This document shows positions 33,459-42,528 of a stretch of 64,000 bases of DNA, one piece after another (the first letter of the stretch is position 1; each line of letters begins with the position of its first letter). The stretch is from an uncultured Alistipes sp. (GTDB lineage Bacteria > Bacteroidota > Bacteroidia > Bacteroidales > Rikenellaceae). The position numbers and the translations under genes are program-made. The notes below the pieces were generated by a model that saw only the letters and a list, made by a program, of their open reading frames with translations, ran no database searches and had not been told where the DNA came from. The DNA lies in the NCBI RefSeq assembly GCF_963931675.1, contig NZ_OZ007039.1, forward strand, positions 2,765,806 through 2,829,805. The letters run 5' to 3'.

Positions 33459-34649
33459 ATGTGTAAAGCGCTGATTATCGGAGCCGGAGGTGTTGGGACC
33501 GTGGTGACCCAGAAGATTGCCGCCAATCCCGTCTTCACGGATGTGATGCTGGCCAGCCGTACCAAATCCAAATGCGATGCCGTGGCTGCGGCCATCGGCG
33601 GCAACCGTGTGAAGACCGCCGAGGTCGATGCCGACAACGTGCCGCAGCTGTGCGAGTTGTTCCGGTCCTTCAAGCCGGATATCGTGGTCAACGTGGCGCT
33701 CCCGTACCAGGATCTGACGATCATGGATGCCTGCCTGGAGTGCGGCTGCAACTACCTCGACACCGCGAACTACGAGCCCCGCGACGAGGCGCATTTCGAA
33801 TATTCGTGGCAGTGGGCCTACCAGGACCGCTTCAAGGCTGCGGGGCTGACGGCGATCCTCGGCTGCGGCTTCGACCCGGGCGTGACGGCGATCTTCACGG
33901 CCTACGCCGCCAAACACCACTTCGACGAGATCCACTACCTCGACATCGTGGACTGCAACGCCGGGAACCACGGCATGGCCTTCGCCACGAACTTCAACCC
34001 CGAGATCAACATCCGCGAGGTGACCCAGAAGGGCCGCTACTACGAGAACGGACGGTGGGTCGTAACCGAACCGCACGAGATCCACAAGCCGCTGAACTAC
34101 CCGGGGATCGGCGAGCGCGAATCATACGTAATCTACCACGAGGAGCTGGAGTCGCTGGTGAAGAACTACCCGACGATCAAACGGGCGCGCTTCTGGATGA
34201 CCTTCGGGCAGGAGTACCTGACACACCTGCGCGTGATCCAGAACATCGGCATGGCGCGCATCGACCCGATCATTTACAATGGGGTGGAGATCGTTCCGAT
34301 CCAGTTCCTGAAGGCGGTGCTTCCGGACCCGAAGTCGCTGGGTGCGAACTACCACGGCCAGACCTCGATCGGCTGCCGGATCCGCGGCGTGAAGGACGGC
34401 AAGGAGCACACCTATTATATCTATAACAACTGCGACCACGAACAGGCCTTCAAGGAGACCGGTACGCAGGCCGTGTCGTTCACGACGGGCGTTCCGGCGG
34501 CGCTGGGCGCTTCGATGTGGGCCAAGGGGCTGTGGCGCGGAGCGGGCGTCTTCAACGTCGAGGAGTTCGATCCGGATCCGTTCCTGGCGGAGCTGGGTGA
34601 GCAGGGCCTTCCGTGGCACGAGCTGTTCGACGTCGACCTGGAGGTGTGA
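33459..34649 (+). CDS. Carboxynorspermidine dehydrogenase (saccharopine dehydrogenase family)
   Basis: 396 residues. Makes carboxy(nor)spermidine from aspartate semialdehyde and a diamine with NADPH. The dinucleotide-binding signature ALIIGAGGVGTVV starts the protein, and the central stretches NVALPYQDLTIMDACLECG and ANYEPRDEAHFEY agree with the CANSDH subgroup of the saccharopine dehydrogenase fold. A carboxynorspermidine decarboxylase gene lies 1.3 kb downstream on the same strand, which supports a role in polyamine synthesis. It has its own promoter and terminator. Confidence 0.9.
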   Translation: MCKALIIGAGGVGTVVTQKIAANPVFTDVMLASRTKSKCDAVAAAIGGNRVKTAEVDADNVPQLCELFRSFKPDIVVNVALPYQDLTIMDACLECGCNYLDTANYEPRDEAHFEYSWQWAYQDRFKAAGLTAILGCGFDPGVTAIFTAYAAKHHFDEIHYLDIVDCNAGNHGMAFATNFNPEINIREVTQKGRYYENGRWVVTEPHEIHKPLNYPGIGERESYVIYHEELESLVKNYPTIKRARFWMTFGQEYLTHLRVIQNIGMARIDPIIYNGVEIVPIQFLKAVLPDPKSLGANYHGQTSIGCRIRGVKDGKEHTYYIYNNCDHEQAFKETGTQAVSFTTGVPAALGASMWAKGLWRGAGVFNVEEFDPDPFLAELGEQGLPWHELFDVDLEV

Positions 34650-34659
34650 TTCCCCGATT

Positions 34660-34697
34660 AAATTGCGGATGTGTTTTAGCATCCGCAATTTTTTTCT
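34660..34697 (+). terminator. Terminator after carboxynorspermidine dehydrogenase
   Basis: A 12-bp perfect stem (34660-34671 with 34680-34691) and a run of T. The following 290 bp up to 34987 hold only a weak GACGCC...GGCGTC hairpin near 34760 and no gene I can support. Confidence 0.9.
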
Positions 34698-34987
34698 TAA
34701 ATTTGCTTTGGAACCCCAAATCTGTCCTGCCTATGACATAATCCAATGAATCCTGATCGAGACGCCCGGACATAGGCGTCGAACATATATATAAAAGCGC
34801 ATTGGCTTTTTTTCTTACTCCCGAAAATTGGACACTTTCGCACAACGTAAGGAACAAAGGTTGATGCTTGCGCTGTTTATCAGCGTGGGCATTGTCTTAT
34901 ATTCTACGTTGTGTGGGTCGTCCAATACCCCGGGAGTGGATATAATGATATGTCCACGTTTTTTTATTGAAACAATCCATTGTTGTT

Positions 34988-35776
34988 ATGAAAAGGTATA
35001 TTTTACTTGTTTTTTGCATCGTCCTGGGAATTATTTTTTTATACATGCCGCTGGCCTACGTCGAAGCCTTCGGATCCGGCCAGGGCCTCGATTTCGAATA
35101 CTACATCATATATAGCAATGCCGCCGGCGATGATGTGACCTCGGTCGCCTTGACGATCTCGTTTTTTTCCTATTTTCTGATTTTCGCGGCATTGCTGCTC
35201 CGGTGGATCCGGATCGCCAAATGGCTGAGTGCGCTGGCGCTCATTTCTCCGGTTGTTTTGCTGTTTTATCTCGATTTCATAAGCGGTGTGGATTACACCG
35301 GCACGTTCGTATATGTATTGTTGAGCGTCGTATTTTTCATTCTTTGCCTGACGCTCAAGCCCAACCGGCGACCCGACAAAAAAACGGCCGGGGCAGCCGA
35401 GTACAACCGAAACGAGGATATCGCACGGAATAAGTGGATCAGCGTTTGCTCCTATTTGGGCATTCTGGTGTTGATCCCGCTGTTTGGCGGCAGGGATTCA
35501 CGCTTCGCGCGCTTTCACGCCAACCAGGGCCTGGTTCTCCTGATCGGCTTTGTCGCCGTGTATGTTCTGAAATGGATCCTGTGGAAAGGCCTGTGGGTAT
35601 GGCTGATGGAGGATTCGTCCGAACCCGGAGTACCTTGGATATGGGTTGTTTTCAATAAGTTCGAGATATTGGTCACGCTGTTTTTTATTTTCCTGGCTGC
35701 ATTTGGAATCACCAATGTCCTCCGAGGACGGGAGGAGCGGCTGCCGTTGATCGGGAAAATCCGTTTGCTGAAATAA
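34988..35776 (+). CDS. Membrane protein with DUF4870-like C-terminal region
   Basis: 262 residues from the ATG at 34988. About seven hydrophobic segments. The C-terminal part (NKWISVCSYLGILVLIPLFG, RFARFHANQGLVLLIGF) has the aromatic/His pattern of DUF4870-type small membrane domains; the N-terminal four-helix half is not recognised. Function unknown. It lies between the two polyamine genes but has its own terminator. Confidence 0.75.
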   Translation: MKRYILLVFCIVLGIIFLYMPLAYVEAFGSGQGLDFEYYIIYSNAAGDDVTSVALTISFFSYFLIFAALLLRWIRIAKWLSALALISPVVLLFYLDFISGVDYTGTFVYVLLSVVFFILCLTLKPNRRPDKKTAGAAEYNRNEDIARNKWISVCSYLGILVLIPLFGGRDSRFARFHANQGLVLLIGFVAVYVLKWILWKGLWVWLMEDSSEPGVPWIWVVFNKFEILVTLFFIFLAAFGITNVLRGREERLPLIGKIRLLK

Positions 35777-35832
35777 TTCCGTGTCCGATCTTCGCAGAAC
35801 GGACAAGTAGGTATAAATACCTATTTTGCAAG

Positions 35833-35880
35833 AAATCATCGGCCGCAAGTCGCTCCGAGCCGATGATTTTCTTATTTTTG
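35833..35880 (+). terminator. Terminator overlapping the nspC promoter box
   Basis: An 11-bp perfect stem (35833-35843 with 35859-35869) followed by a T-rich tail. The tail also contains TATTTTTG (35873-35880), a good -7 box for the gene starting at 35908. Confidence 0.8.
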
Positions 35881-35907
35881 TCCCTGTTTTGAGCAAAAAA
35901 CGACGCG

Positions 35908-37047
<1,140 letters not shown>

Positions 37048-37091
37048 CGGGCCCGCAAGCCATACGAACACAAACAAGAACCCCAAGATAG

Positions 37092-38387
37092 ATGGAAAAA
37101 TTCGAACCTACCGCTTATACGCTCGAATGCGTGGCCACGGGCCGCGAGTTCGAGGATACGGGCTGGATGCTCTCCGACTCGCAGTGCAAGGAGCCGTCGC
37201 TGATCCGCGCACGGTATGCCAAGAAGCAGATCGAGGTGAAGCCCGCCGAATGGGGGCTCTACCGCTTTGCGGACTGGATGCCGGTGCGCCGGATGCTGAA
37301 AGGCTCGTCGGCCCCGGTTACCTATCGCAGCAAGGGCCTTGCCGAGCGCCTCGGACTGGAAAACCTCTGGATCACGTTCAACGGCTATTATCCGGCCATC
37401 GGCGCGACGATGACGACCTGCTCGTTCAAGGAGACCGAAGCCTATTCGGTGTGCGGACGCGCGGCGGCCGACGAGGATCGGGTGCTGGTGGTGGCTTCGG
37501 CCGGGAATACGGCGCGGGCCTTCGCCAAGGTTTGCTCCGACAATGGCATCAAGCTGCTGCTGTCGGTGCCGTATGACAACATCGACGCACTGTGGTTCGA
37601 GAAGCCGCTGAATCCCTGCGTGAAGCTGATCTCGTGCGCCGCGGGCGGCGACTATTTCGATGCTATCCACCTGAGCGATCTGGCGCTCAAGGGCAAGGGC
37701 TTCTACGCCGAGGGCGGTGCGAAGAACATCGCGCGCCGCGACGGCATGGCCTGTACGGTGCTGTCGGCCGTAACGACCATCGGCCGCATCCCGGACTACT
37801 ATTTCCAGGCCGTCGGCAGCGGTACGGGCGCCATTGCGGCGTGGGAGGCCAATATGCGCCTGATCGAGGACGGGCGTTTCGGCAAGAACCTCATGAAGCT
37901 GATGGTTTCGCAGAATGCGCCGTTTGTTCCGATGTACGATGCCTGGCAGGCGTCGTCGCGGGCCATGCTGCCCTACGACAGCGACAAGGCACGGCGCGAT
38001 GCGGAGATCATCGACGCCAAGGTGCTCTCGAACCGCAAGCCGCCTTACAGCCTGGCGGGCGGTCTGTACGATGCACTGAAGGCCACCGGCGGGGAGGTGT
38101 TCGCCGTGACGAACGCCATGGCGCGCAAGGCCCGCAAGCTCTTCAAGGAGCTGGAGGGTGTGGATATCTACTCGGCTGCGGGTGTGGCGCTGGCCTCGCT
38201 CATCAACGCGGTGAATGCCGGGAAGATCGCCAGGGACGCCACGGTAATGCTGAACATCACGGGCGGCGGTGAAGAGCACTTCAAGGAGGCTAAGGAGCTC
38301 TGGTACCTGAAGCCGAGCCTGGTTTTCCCGCTGGATCCCGACACCGACGAGGTGGTCTCGAAGGTCGAGGCGCTGTTTGCCGAGTAA
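37092..38387 (+). CDS. Cysteate synthase-like PLP enzyme (threonine synthase family)
   Basis: 431 residues. Fold type II PLP enzyme related to threonine synthase: PLP lysine in MTTCSFKETEAYS (Lys113), phosphate-binding loop VGSGTGAIAAWEA near 236. The opening YTLECVATGREFEDTGW and the overall length match cysteate synthase, which makes L-cysteate from O-phosphoserine and sulfite. In Alistipes and relatives cysteate is the head-group precursor of sulfonolipids (capnine, sulfobacins). The later genes of that pathway are not in this window. A genuine threonine synthase is the alternative; the non-canonical SFKET motif (instead of SFKDR) argues against it. Confidence 0.8.
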   Translation: MEKFEPTAYTLECVATGREFEDTGWMLSDSQCKEPSLIRARYAKKQIEVKPAEWGLYRFADWMPVRRMLKGSSAPVTYRSKGLAERLGLENLWITFNGYYPAIGATMTTCSFKETEAYSVCGRAAADEDRVLVVASAGNTARAFAKVCSDNGIKLLLSVPYDNIDALWFEKPLNPCVKLISCAAGGDYFDAIHLSDLALKGKGFYAEGGAKNIARRDGMACTVLSAVTTIGRIPDYYFQAVGSGTGAIAAWEANMRLIEDGRFGKNLMKLMVSQNAPFVPMYDAWQASSRAMLPYDSDKARRDAEIIDAKVLSNRKPPYSLAGGLYDALKATGGEVFAVTNAMARKARKLFKELEGVDIYSAAGVALASLINAVNAGKIARDATVMLNITGGGEEHFKEAKELWYLKPSLVFPLDPDTDEVVSKVEALFAE

Positions 38388-38427
38388 AGGGCGGACTCCG
38401 GTCCCGGAGCAATCCAGCCGAATTCAG

Positions 38428-38456
38428 AAAAAGCGACCTTCGGGCCGCTTTTTTAT
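38428..38456 (+). terminator. Terminator after the cysteate synthase gene
   Basis: A hairpin with a C(TTCG)G tetraloop (stem 38429-38438 with 38443-38452, one mismatch) and a T run. Confidence 0.85.
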
Positions 38457-38470
38457 TTTCCCGAAATACT

Positions 38471-38478
38471 TATCTTTG
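38471..38478 (+). promoter_or_regulatory. -7 box of the TonB-dependent receptor gene
   Basis: TATCTTTG, a consensus -7 box, with no clear -33 partner. It leaves a GC-rich leader of about 75 nt that can fold (GGTTCC...CGGACC) but does not match a riboswitch I know. Confidence 0.4.
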
Positions 38479-38559
38479 TCGGCGGTTCCGCCCGGGGCGA
38501 AGCAGCCGGACCCGGAGGGGCCACGGACACAAGTTTTATTAACCCAAAATTCAACATTT

Positions 38560-40572
38560 ATGGAACACATCCAGGCACAGATGCTCCCCGCGGGGATGCG
38601 CTGGCGGCGTTGGAACCGCAAGGGCTGGTCGGCCTTTGCGAGTCTGAACCGGAGCGTGTCAATCGGGGTGCTCGCTGTGGGGATGTCGATCCTGCTGCTT
38701 GCGACGCCGAGTGCGTTGGCGCAGACCTCCGACACGACCGCGGTCCTGAAGACCCTTCGGATCCGGGAAGTGGGGGTCACGGGGAGCCAGACGGCCCCCA
38801 CGCGCAACGCCCAGTCGCACACTCCGCTTTTCGACCGGAAAGCCCAGGCCGCGGCGCCTGTCCAGACGCTGGAATCCGCCCTGCGCCTCACGCCTTCGGT
38901 CGACATCCGCGAACGCGGGGGGAGGGGAGCGCAGGCCGACATCTACATCCGCGGCGGATCATCCGACCAAACCATGATTCTGCTCAACGGCATCGACTTC
39001 ACGGATGCCCGCACGGGACACCAGTCCCATGCGCTGCCGGTCGATCTCGACTGCATCTCTTCCGTCGAGCTCATCGACGGAGTTCCGGGCGTGGGGGCCT
39101 ACGCCGGGGCGGTGAACATCCGCACGGCGCCCCTGCGCCCGACCTATATCCGCTTCGAGGGCTCGGGCGGCCAGTACGGCTACGGCTACGGCAATCTCTC
39201 GGGTGCCGTGACGTCGGGACGTTTTTCGGTGCTGGGCGCGGCGTCGTACCGCCGCAGCGACGGCTACCGCCACAACACCGACTTCACGAACTGGAATACC
39301 TTTGTCCGGGCGACTTACGACGGCCGCCGGGCGGGCTTCTTCGATTTCCAGGCCGGGTGGCAGGACCGCGATTTCGGCTCGAACGGCTTCTATGCGGCCT
39401 ACAACCCCGACCAGTGGGAGCATACGGCTACGGCCTTGACTTCGCTGCGGTGGACGAAGCGTGTGGGGCGCTTCTCGCTGGGAGCGGCGGTGAGCTACCG
39501 ACTGAATTTCGACCGCTACGACTGGACGCGCGGCACGGCACTCAACCGCCACCGGACGGACAATGCCGGGGCAAAGGTGTGGGCCGACTGCAACTGGCGG
39601 TGGGGCACGACGACCGTGGGCGGCGACTGGGCCTTCAACCACATCTACAGCACGAACCTCGGCGAACCGCTCGCTGTTCCCGAGGGACACTACACCCGCG
39701 CCAAGGCGCGTCATACGGGGAACGTGTGGCTGCGGCACGCGCGGAGCTGGCGGCGTTTCGACCTTGCCCTGTCGGGCGGTGTGAGCCTGACGCCCTACGG
39801 AACATCGGCGCTGTGGAGTGCTTCGGCGGGCTATGCGCCGACGGACGGGCTGCGGATCGAGGCCGGGGCGTGGCAGTCGATGCGGCTGCCGACCTTCACC
39901 GATCTCTACTACAGCTCCCCGGCACAGATCAACAACTTGGACCTGACACCGGAACGCGCTGTCACATACCGCATCGGCATGAGTTATATGAAGCGTTGCT
40001 GGAACCTGTCGGGACAGCTCTACTACCGCCTCGGGCGCGACATCATCGACTGGGTCTGGTACGAGGATTCGGACGAGAGCCCTGCCGCCTGGCGCGGGAA
40101 GTGGCACTCCGAGCAGTCGAGCCGTCTCAACACCTTAGGGGTCGAGATTTCGGGCGGTTACGCCGTCACGGAAGGGTTCCTGCGGCGCGTGACGCTCTCC
40201 TACGGCTACATCACCAACGACCGCCGCTCGGACCTCATCGCCAGGAGCGCCATGGACTTCATGCGCCACAAGGCGGCCCTGTCCGTCGGTGTGCATTTCC
40301 TGCGGCGGCTGTCGCTGACGCTGACCGGCTCGGTTTACGACCGCAACGGCAGCTACACGGCCTATCCCGTCACGGGGAACTCGTCGATCACCGAGGTGCG
40401 TGATTATAAACCCTATTTCCTGCTGGACGGACGTCTTGCGTGGGAGAAGGGGTGGTGCCGCCTCTATGTCGACGTTGCGAACCTCACCGATACCCGTTAT
40501 TGCGACATCGGGGGCATCCCGCTGCCGGGCATCTGGTGCACGGGGGGCGTGGTGCTGACCTTCGGCTCGTGA
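38560..40572 (+). CDS. BtuB/CirA-type TonB-dependent outer-membrane receptor
   Basis: 670 residues from the ATG at 38560. An extended, basic N-terminus and signal peptide (SIGVLAVGMSILLLATPSAL-A) precede the plug domain (about 65-165; IYIRGGSSDQTMILLNGIDF) and a 22-strand barrel rich in Trp and Tyr. It lacks the CarboxypepD_reg domain of SusC proteins and has no SusD partner, so it resembles receptors for cobalamin, haem or siderophores. Substrate not readable. It lies just before the hut operon but ends with its own terminator. Confidence 0.88.
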   Translation: MEHIQAQMLPAGMRWRRWNRKGWSAFASLNRSVSIGVLAVGMSILLLATPSALAQTSDTTAVLKTLRIREVGVTGSQTAPTRNAQSHTPLFDRKAQAAAPVQTLESALRLTPSVDIRERGGRGAQADIYIRGGSSDQTMILLNGIDFTDARTGHQSHALPVDLDCISSVELIDGVPGVGAYAGAVNIRTAPLRPTYIRFEGSGGQYGYGYGNLSGAVTSGRFSVLGAASYRRSDGYRHNTDFTNWNTFVRATYDGRRAGFFDFQAGWQDRDFGSNGFYAAYNPDQWEHTATALTSLRWTKRVGRFSLGAAVSYRLNFDRYDWTRGTALNRHRTDNAGAKVWADCNWRWGTTTVGGDWAFNHIYSTNLGEPLAVPEGHYTRAKARHTGNVWLRHARSWRRFDLALSGGVSLTPYGTSALWSASAGYAPTDGLRIEAGAWQSMRLPTFTDLYYSSPAQINNLDLTPERAVTYRIGMSYMKRCWNLSGQLYYRLGRDIIDWVWYEDSDESPAAWRGKWHSEQSSRLNTLGVEISGGYAVTEGFLRRVTLSYGYITNDRRSDLIARSAMDFMRHKAALSVGVHFLRRLSLTLTGSVYDRNGSYTAYPVTGNSSITEVRDYKPYFLLDGRLAWEKGWCRLYVDVANLTDTRYCDIGGIPLPGIWCTGGVVLTFGS

Positions 40573-40653
40573 CTTTTTCGGGGAACAGGATTCGGCTCGT
40601 CGGGTTTTCCGGCGGAGGCCGGCGCCTCGATTCCCTGTCTCCGGCTGCAATTC

Positions 40654-40692
40654 AGGACCGCCCGGTCTTCCCGGGCGGTCCTTTCTGTTTTT
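40654..40692 (+). terminator. Terminator after the TonB-dependent receptor
   Basis: A 12-bp perfect GC-rich stem (40654-40665 with 40671-40682) and a T-rich tail. Confidence 0.9.
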
Positions 40693-40746
40693 CGGAAAAT
40701 AGCGCCTTTTTGTTACGCTCTGTCGGAAAAATTCCGAAAAAATTCG

Positions 40747-40754
40747 TATATTTG
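40747..40754 (+). promoter_or_regulatory. -7 box of the hut operon
   Basis: TATATTTG, a consensus -7 element 29 bp before the ftcD start. A TTTTTG lies further upstream (40707-40712) but at 34 bp the spacing is too long, so expression may need an activator. Confidence 0.45.
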
Positions 40755-40783
40755 AAGCAGAAGAACCCTAAAAGCAGTAATTT

Positions 40784-42484
40784 ATGCGGAAACGTATCGT
40801 GGAGTGCGTGCCCAATTTCAGCGAGGGACGCGACAAGGAGGTGATCCGGCAGATCGTGGCGGCCATCGAGTCGTCGGGAGGTGTGAAGGTGCTCGACGTG
40901 GATCCGGGCGAGGCGACCAACCGCACGGTCGTAACCTTTGTCGGCGACCCCGAATCGGTTGTCGGAGCGGCTTTTGCCGGCGTGAAGCGGGCCGCGGAGC
41001 TGATCGACATGCGCCGCCACAAGGGGGCGCACCCGCGGATGGGCGCCACGGACGTCCTGCCGCTGATCCCGATTGCGGGAATCACCCTGGAAGAGTGTGC
41101 GGCACTGGCCCGCGACCTGGCGAAACGCATTGCCGATGAACTGCTCATCCCGACCTACTGCTACGAGGCGGCGGCCTTCCGCCCCGAACGGAAGAACCTG
41201 GCGGTCTGCCGCGCCGGCGAGTATGAGGCGCTGCCCGAGAAGTTGGCCCATGCGGAGACGGCCCCCGATTTCGGGGCGCGGCCCTGCGACGAAGGGGTGG
41301 CCCGCACGGGCGCCACGACCGTCGGGGCGCGGGATTTCCTGATAGCCGTGAACTTCAACCTCAATACGACCTCCACGCGGCGGGCCAACGCCATTGCGTT
41401 CGATGTGCGTGAGAAGGGGCGCCCGGTGCGTGAGGGGAATCCCATCACGGGCAAGGTGGTGAAGGATACCGCGGGCAATCCCGTGATGCAGCCCGGCACC
41501 CTGAAGGCTACGAAGGCGATCGGATGGTTCATCGAGGAGTACGGCATCGCGCAGGTCTCGATGAACATCACGGACATTTCGGTCACGCCGCTGCACGTGG
41601 CTTTCGACGAGGTGTGCCGTCGGGCCGATGCACGGGGCGTGCGCGTCACGGGTACGGAGATCGTGGGACTGGTCCCGAAACGGGCGCTGGTCGAGGCCGG
41701 GAAATACTTCCTGCGCAAGCAGCACCGCTCGGTGGGGATCTCCGAGGAGGAGATCGTGCGGCTGGCCGTGAAGTCGATGGGCCTGGACGATCTGAAACCC
41801 TTCAAACCCGAGGAGAAGGTGATCGAATACCTGCTTGAAGCGCAGGTTGAGAAGAAGCGGCTGATCGACATGACCTGCAAGGGGTTTGCCGAGGAGACCG
41901 CAAGCGAATCCCCGGCTCCGGGCGGCGGGTCGATTTCGGCCTACATGGGGGCGCTGGGCGCCGCGCTCGGGACGATGGTGGCGAACCTCTCCTCGCACAA
42001 GGCGGGGTGGGACGACCGCTGGGAGGAGTTTTCCGACTGGGCCGAGAAGGGGCAGACGGTGATGCAGGAGCTGCTGCACCTCGTGGATGAGGATACCGCG
42101 GCCTTCAACCGCATCATGGCGGTCTTCGCCATGCCGAAGTCGACCGATGAGGAGCGGGCGGCCCGGAGTGCCGCGCTGCAGGAGGCGACGCTCTATGCCA
42201 CGGAGGTGCCGCTGCGCACGATGCGGGCGGCGCTGTCGGTCTTCCCGATCGTTCGGGCGATGGCCGAAGAGGGGAACCCCAATTCGGTGTCGGACGCCGG
42301 GGTCGGGGCGCTGGCGGCCCGGAGCGCGCTCTTCGGGGCGCGGCTGAACGTCAGGATCAACGCCGCCGGGTTGAAAGACCGTGCAAAGGCCGACGCGCTG
42401 GTGGCCGATGCCGATGCCCTGGCCGCCGAAGCCGAACGGCTCGAAAGGGAGATCCTGGAGATCGTCGAACGGAAAATAGGGTAG
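40784..42484 (+). CDS. ftcD: Bifunctional glutamate formimidoyltransferase / formimidoyl-THF cyclodeaminase
   Basis: 566 residues with the full fusion: formiminotransferase N- and C-subdomains (about 1-180 and 181-300; opening IVECVPNFSEGRD, catalytic region KGAHPRMGATDVLP) joined to the helical cyclodeaminase domain (about 345-560; ESPAPGGGSISAYMGALGAA). It moves the formimino group of formiminoglutamate to tetrahydrofolate and then releases ammonia, leaving methenyl-THF and glutamate. It completes the histidine pathway in place of HutG. First gene of the operon; the next gene starts 44 bp after its stop. Confidence 0.96.
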   Translation: MRKRIVECVPNFSEGRDKEVIRQIVAAIESSGGVKVLDVDPGEATNRTVVTFVGDPESVVGAAFAGVKRAAELIDMRRHKGAHPRMGATDVLPLIPIAGITLEECAALARDLAKRIADELLIPTYCYEAAAFRPERKNLAVCRAGEYEALPEKLAHAETAPDFGARPCDEGVARTGATTVGARDFLIAVNFNLNTTSTRRANAIAFDVREKGRPVREGNPITGKVVKDTAGNPVMQPGTLKATKAIGWFIEEYGIAQVSMNITDISVTPLHVAFDEVCRRADARGVRVTGTEIVGLVPKRALVEAGKYFLRKQHRSVGISEEEIVRLAVKSMGLDDLKPFKPEEKVIEYLLEAQVEKKRLIDMTCKGFAEETASESPAPGGGSISAYMGALGAALGTMVANLSSHKAGWDDRWEEFSDWAEKGQTVMQELLHLVDEDTAAFNRIMAVFAMPKSTDEERAARSAALQEATLYATEVPLRTMRAALSVFPIVRAMAEEGNPNSVSDAGVGALAARSALFGARLNVRINAAGLKDRAKADALVADADALAAEAERLEREILEIVERKIG

Positions 42485-42528
42485 TGCCCTCGAACAACTC
42501 ACGAAGAATGACGAAAAACACGAAAAAT

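Noticed and set aside
34698-34987. Small genes in the gap before the membrane protein
   Set aside because: The frames are short, lack domains and run across terminator sequence.
38479-38559. Cobalamin-type riboswitch in front of the TonB-dependent receptor
   Set aside because: The leader of about 80 nt is GC-rich and contains GCCAC, but it is far too short and lacks the conserved core of cobalamin riboswitches.
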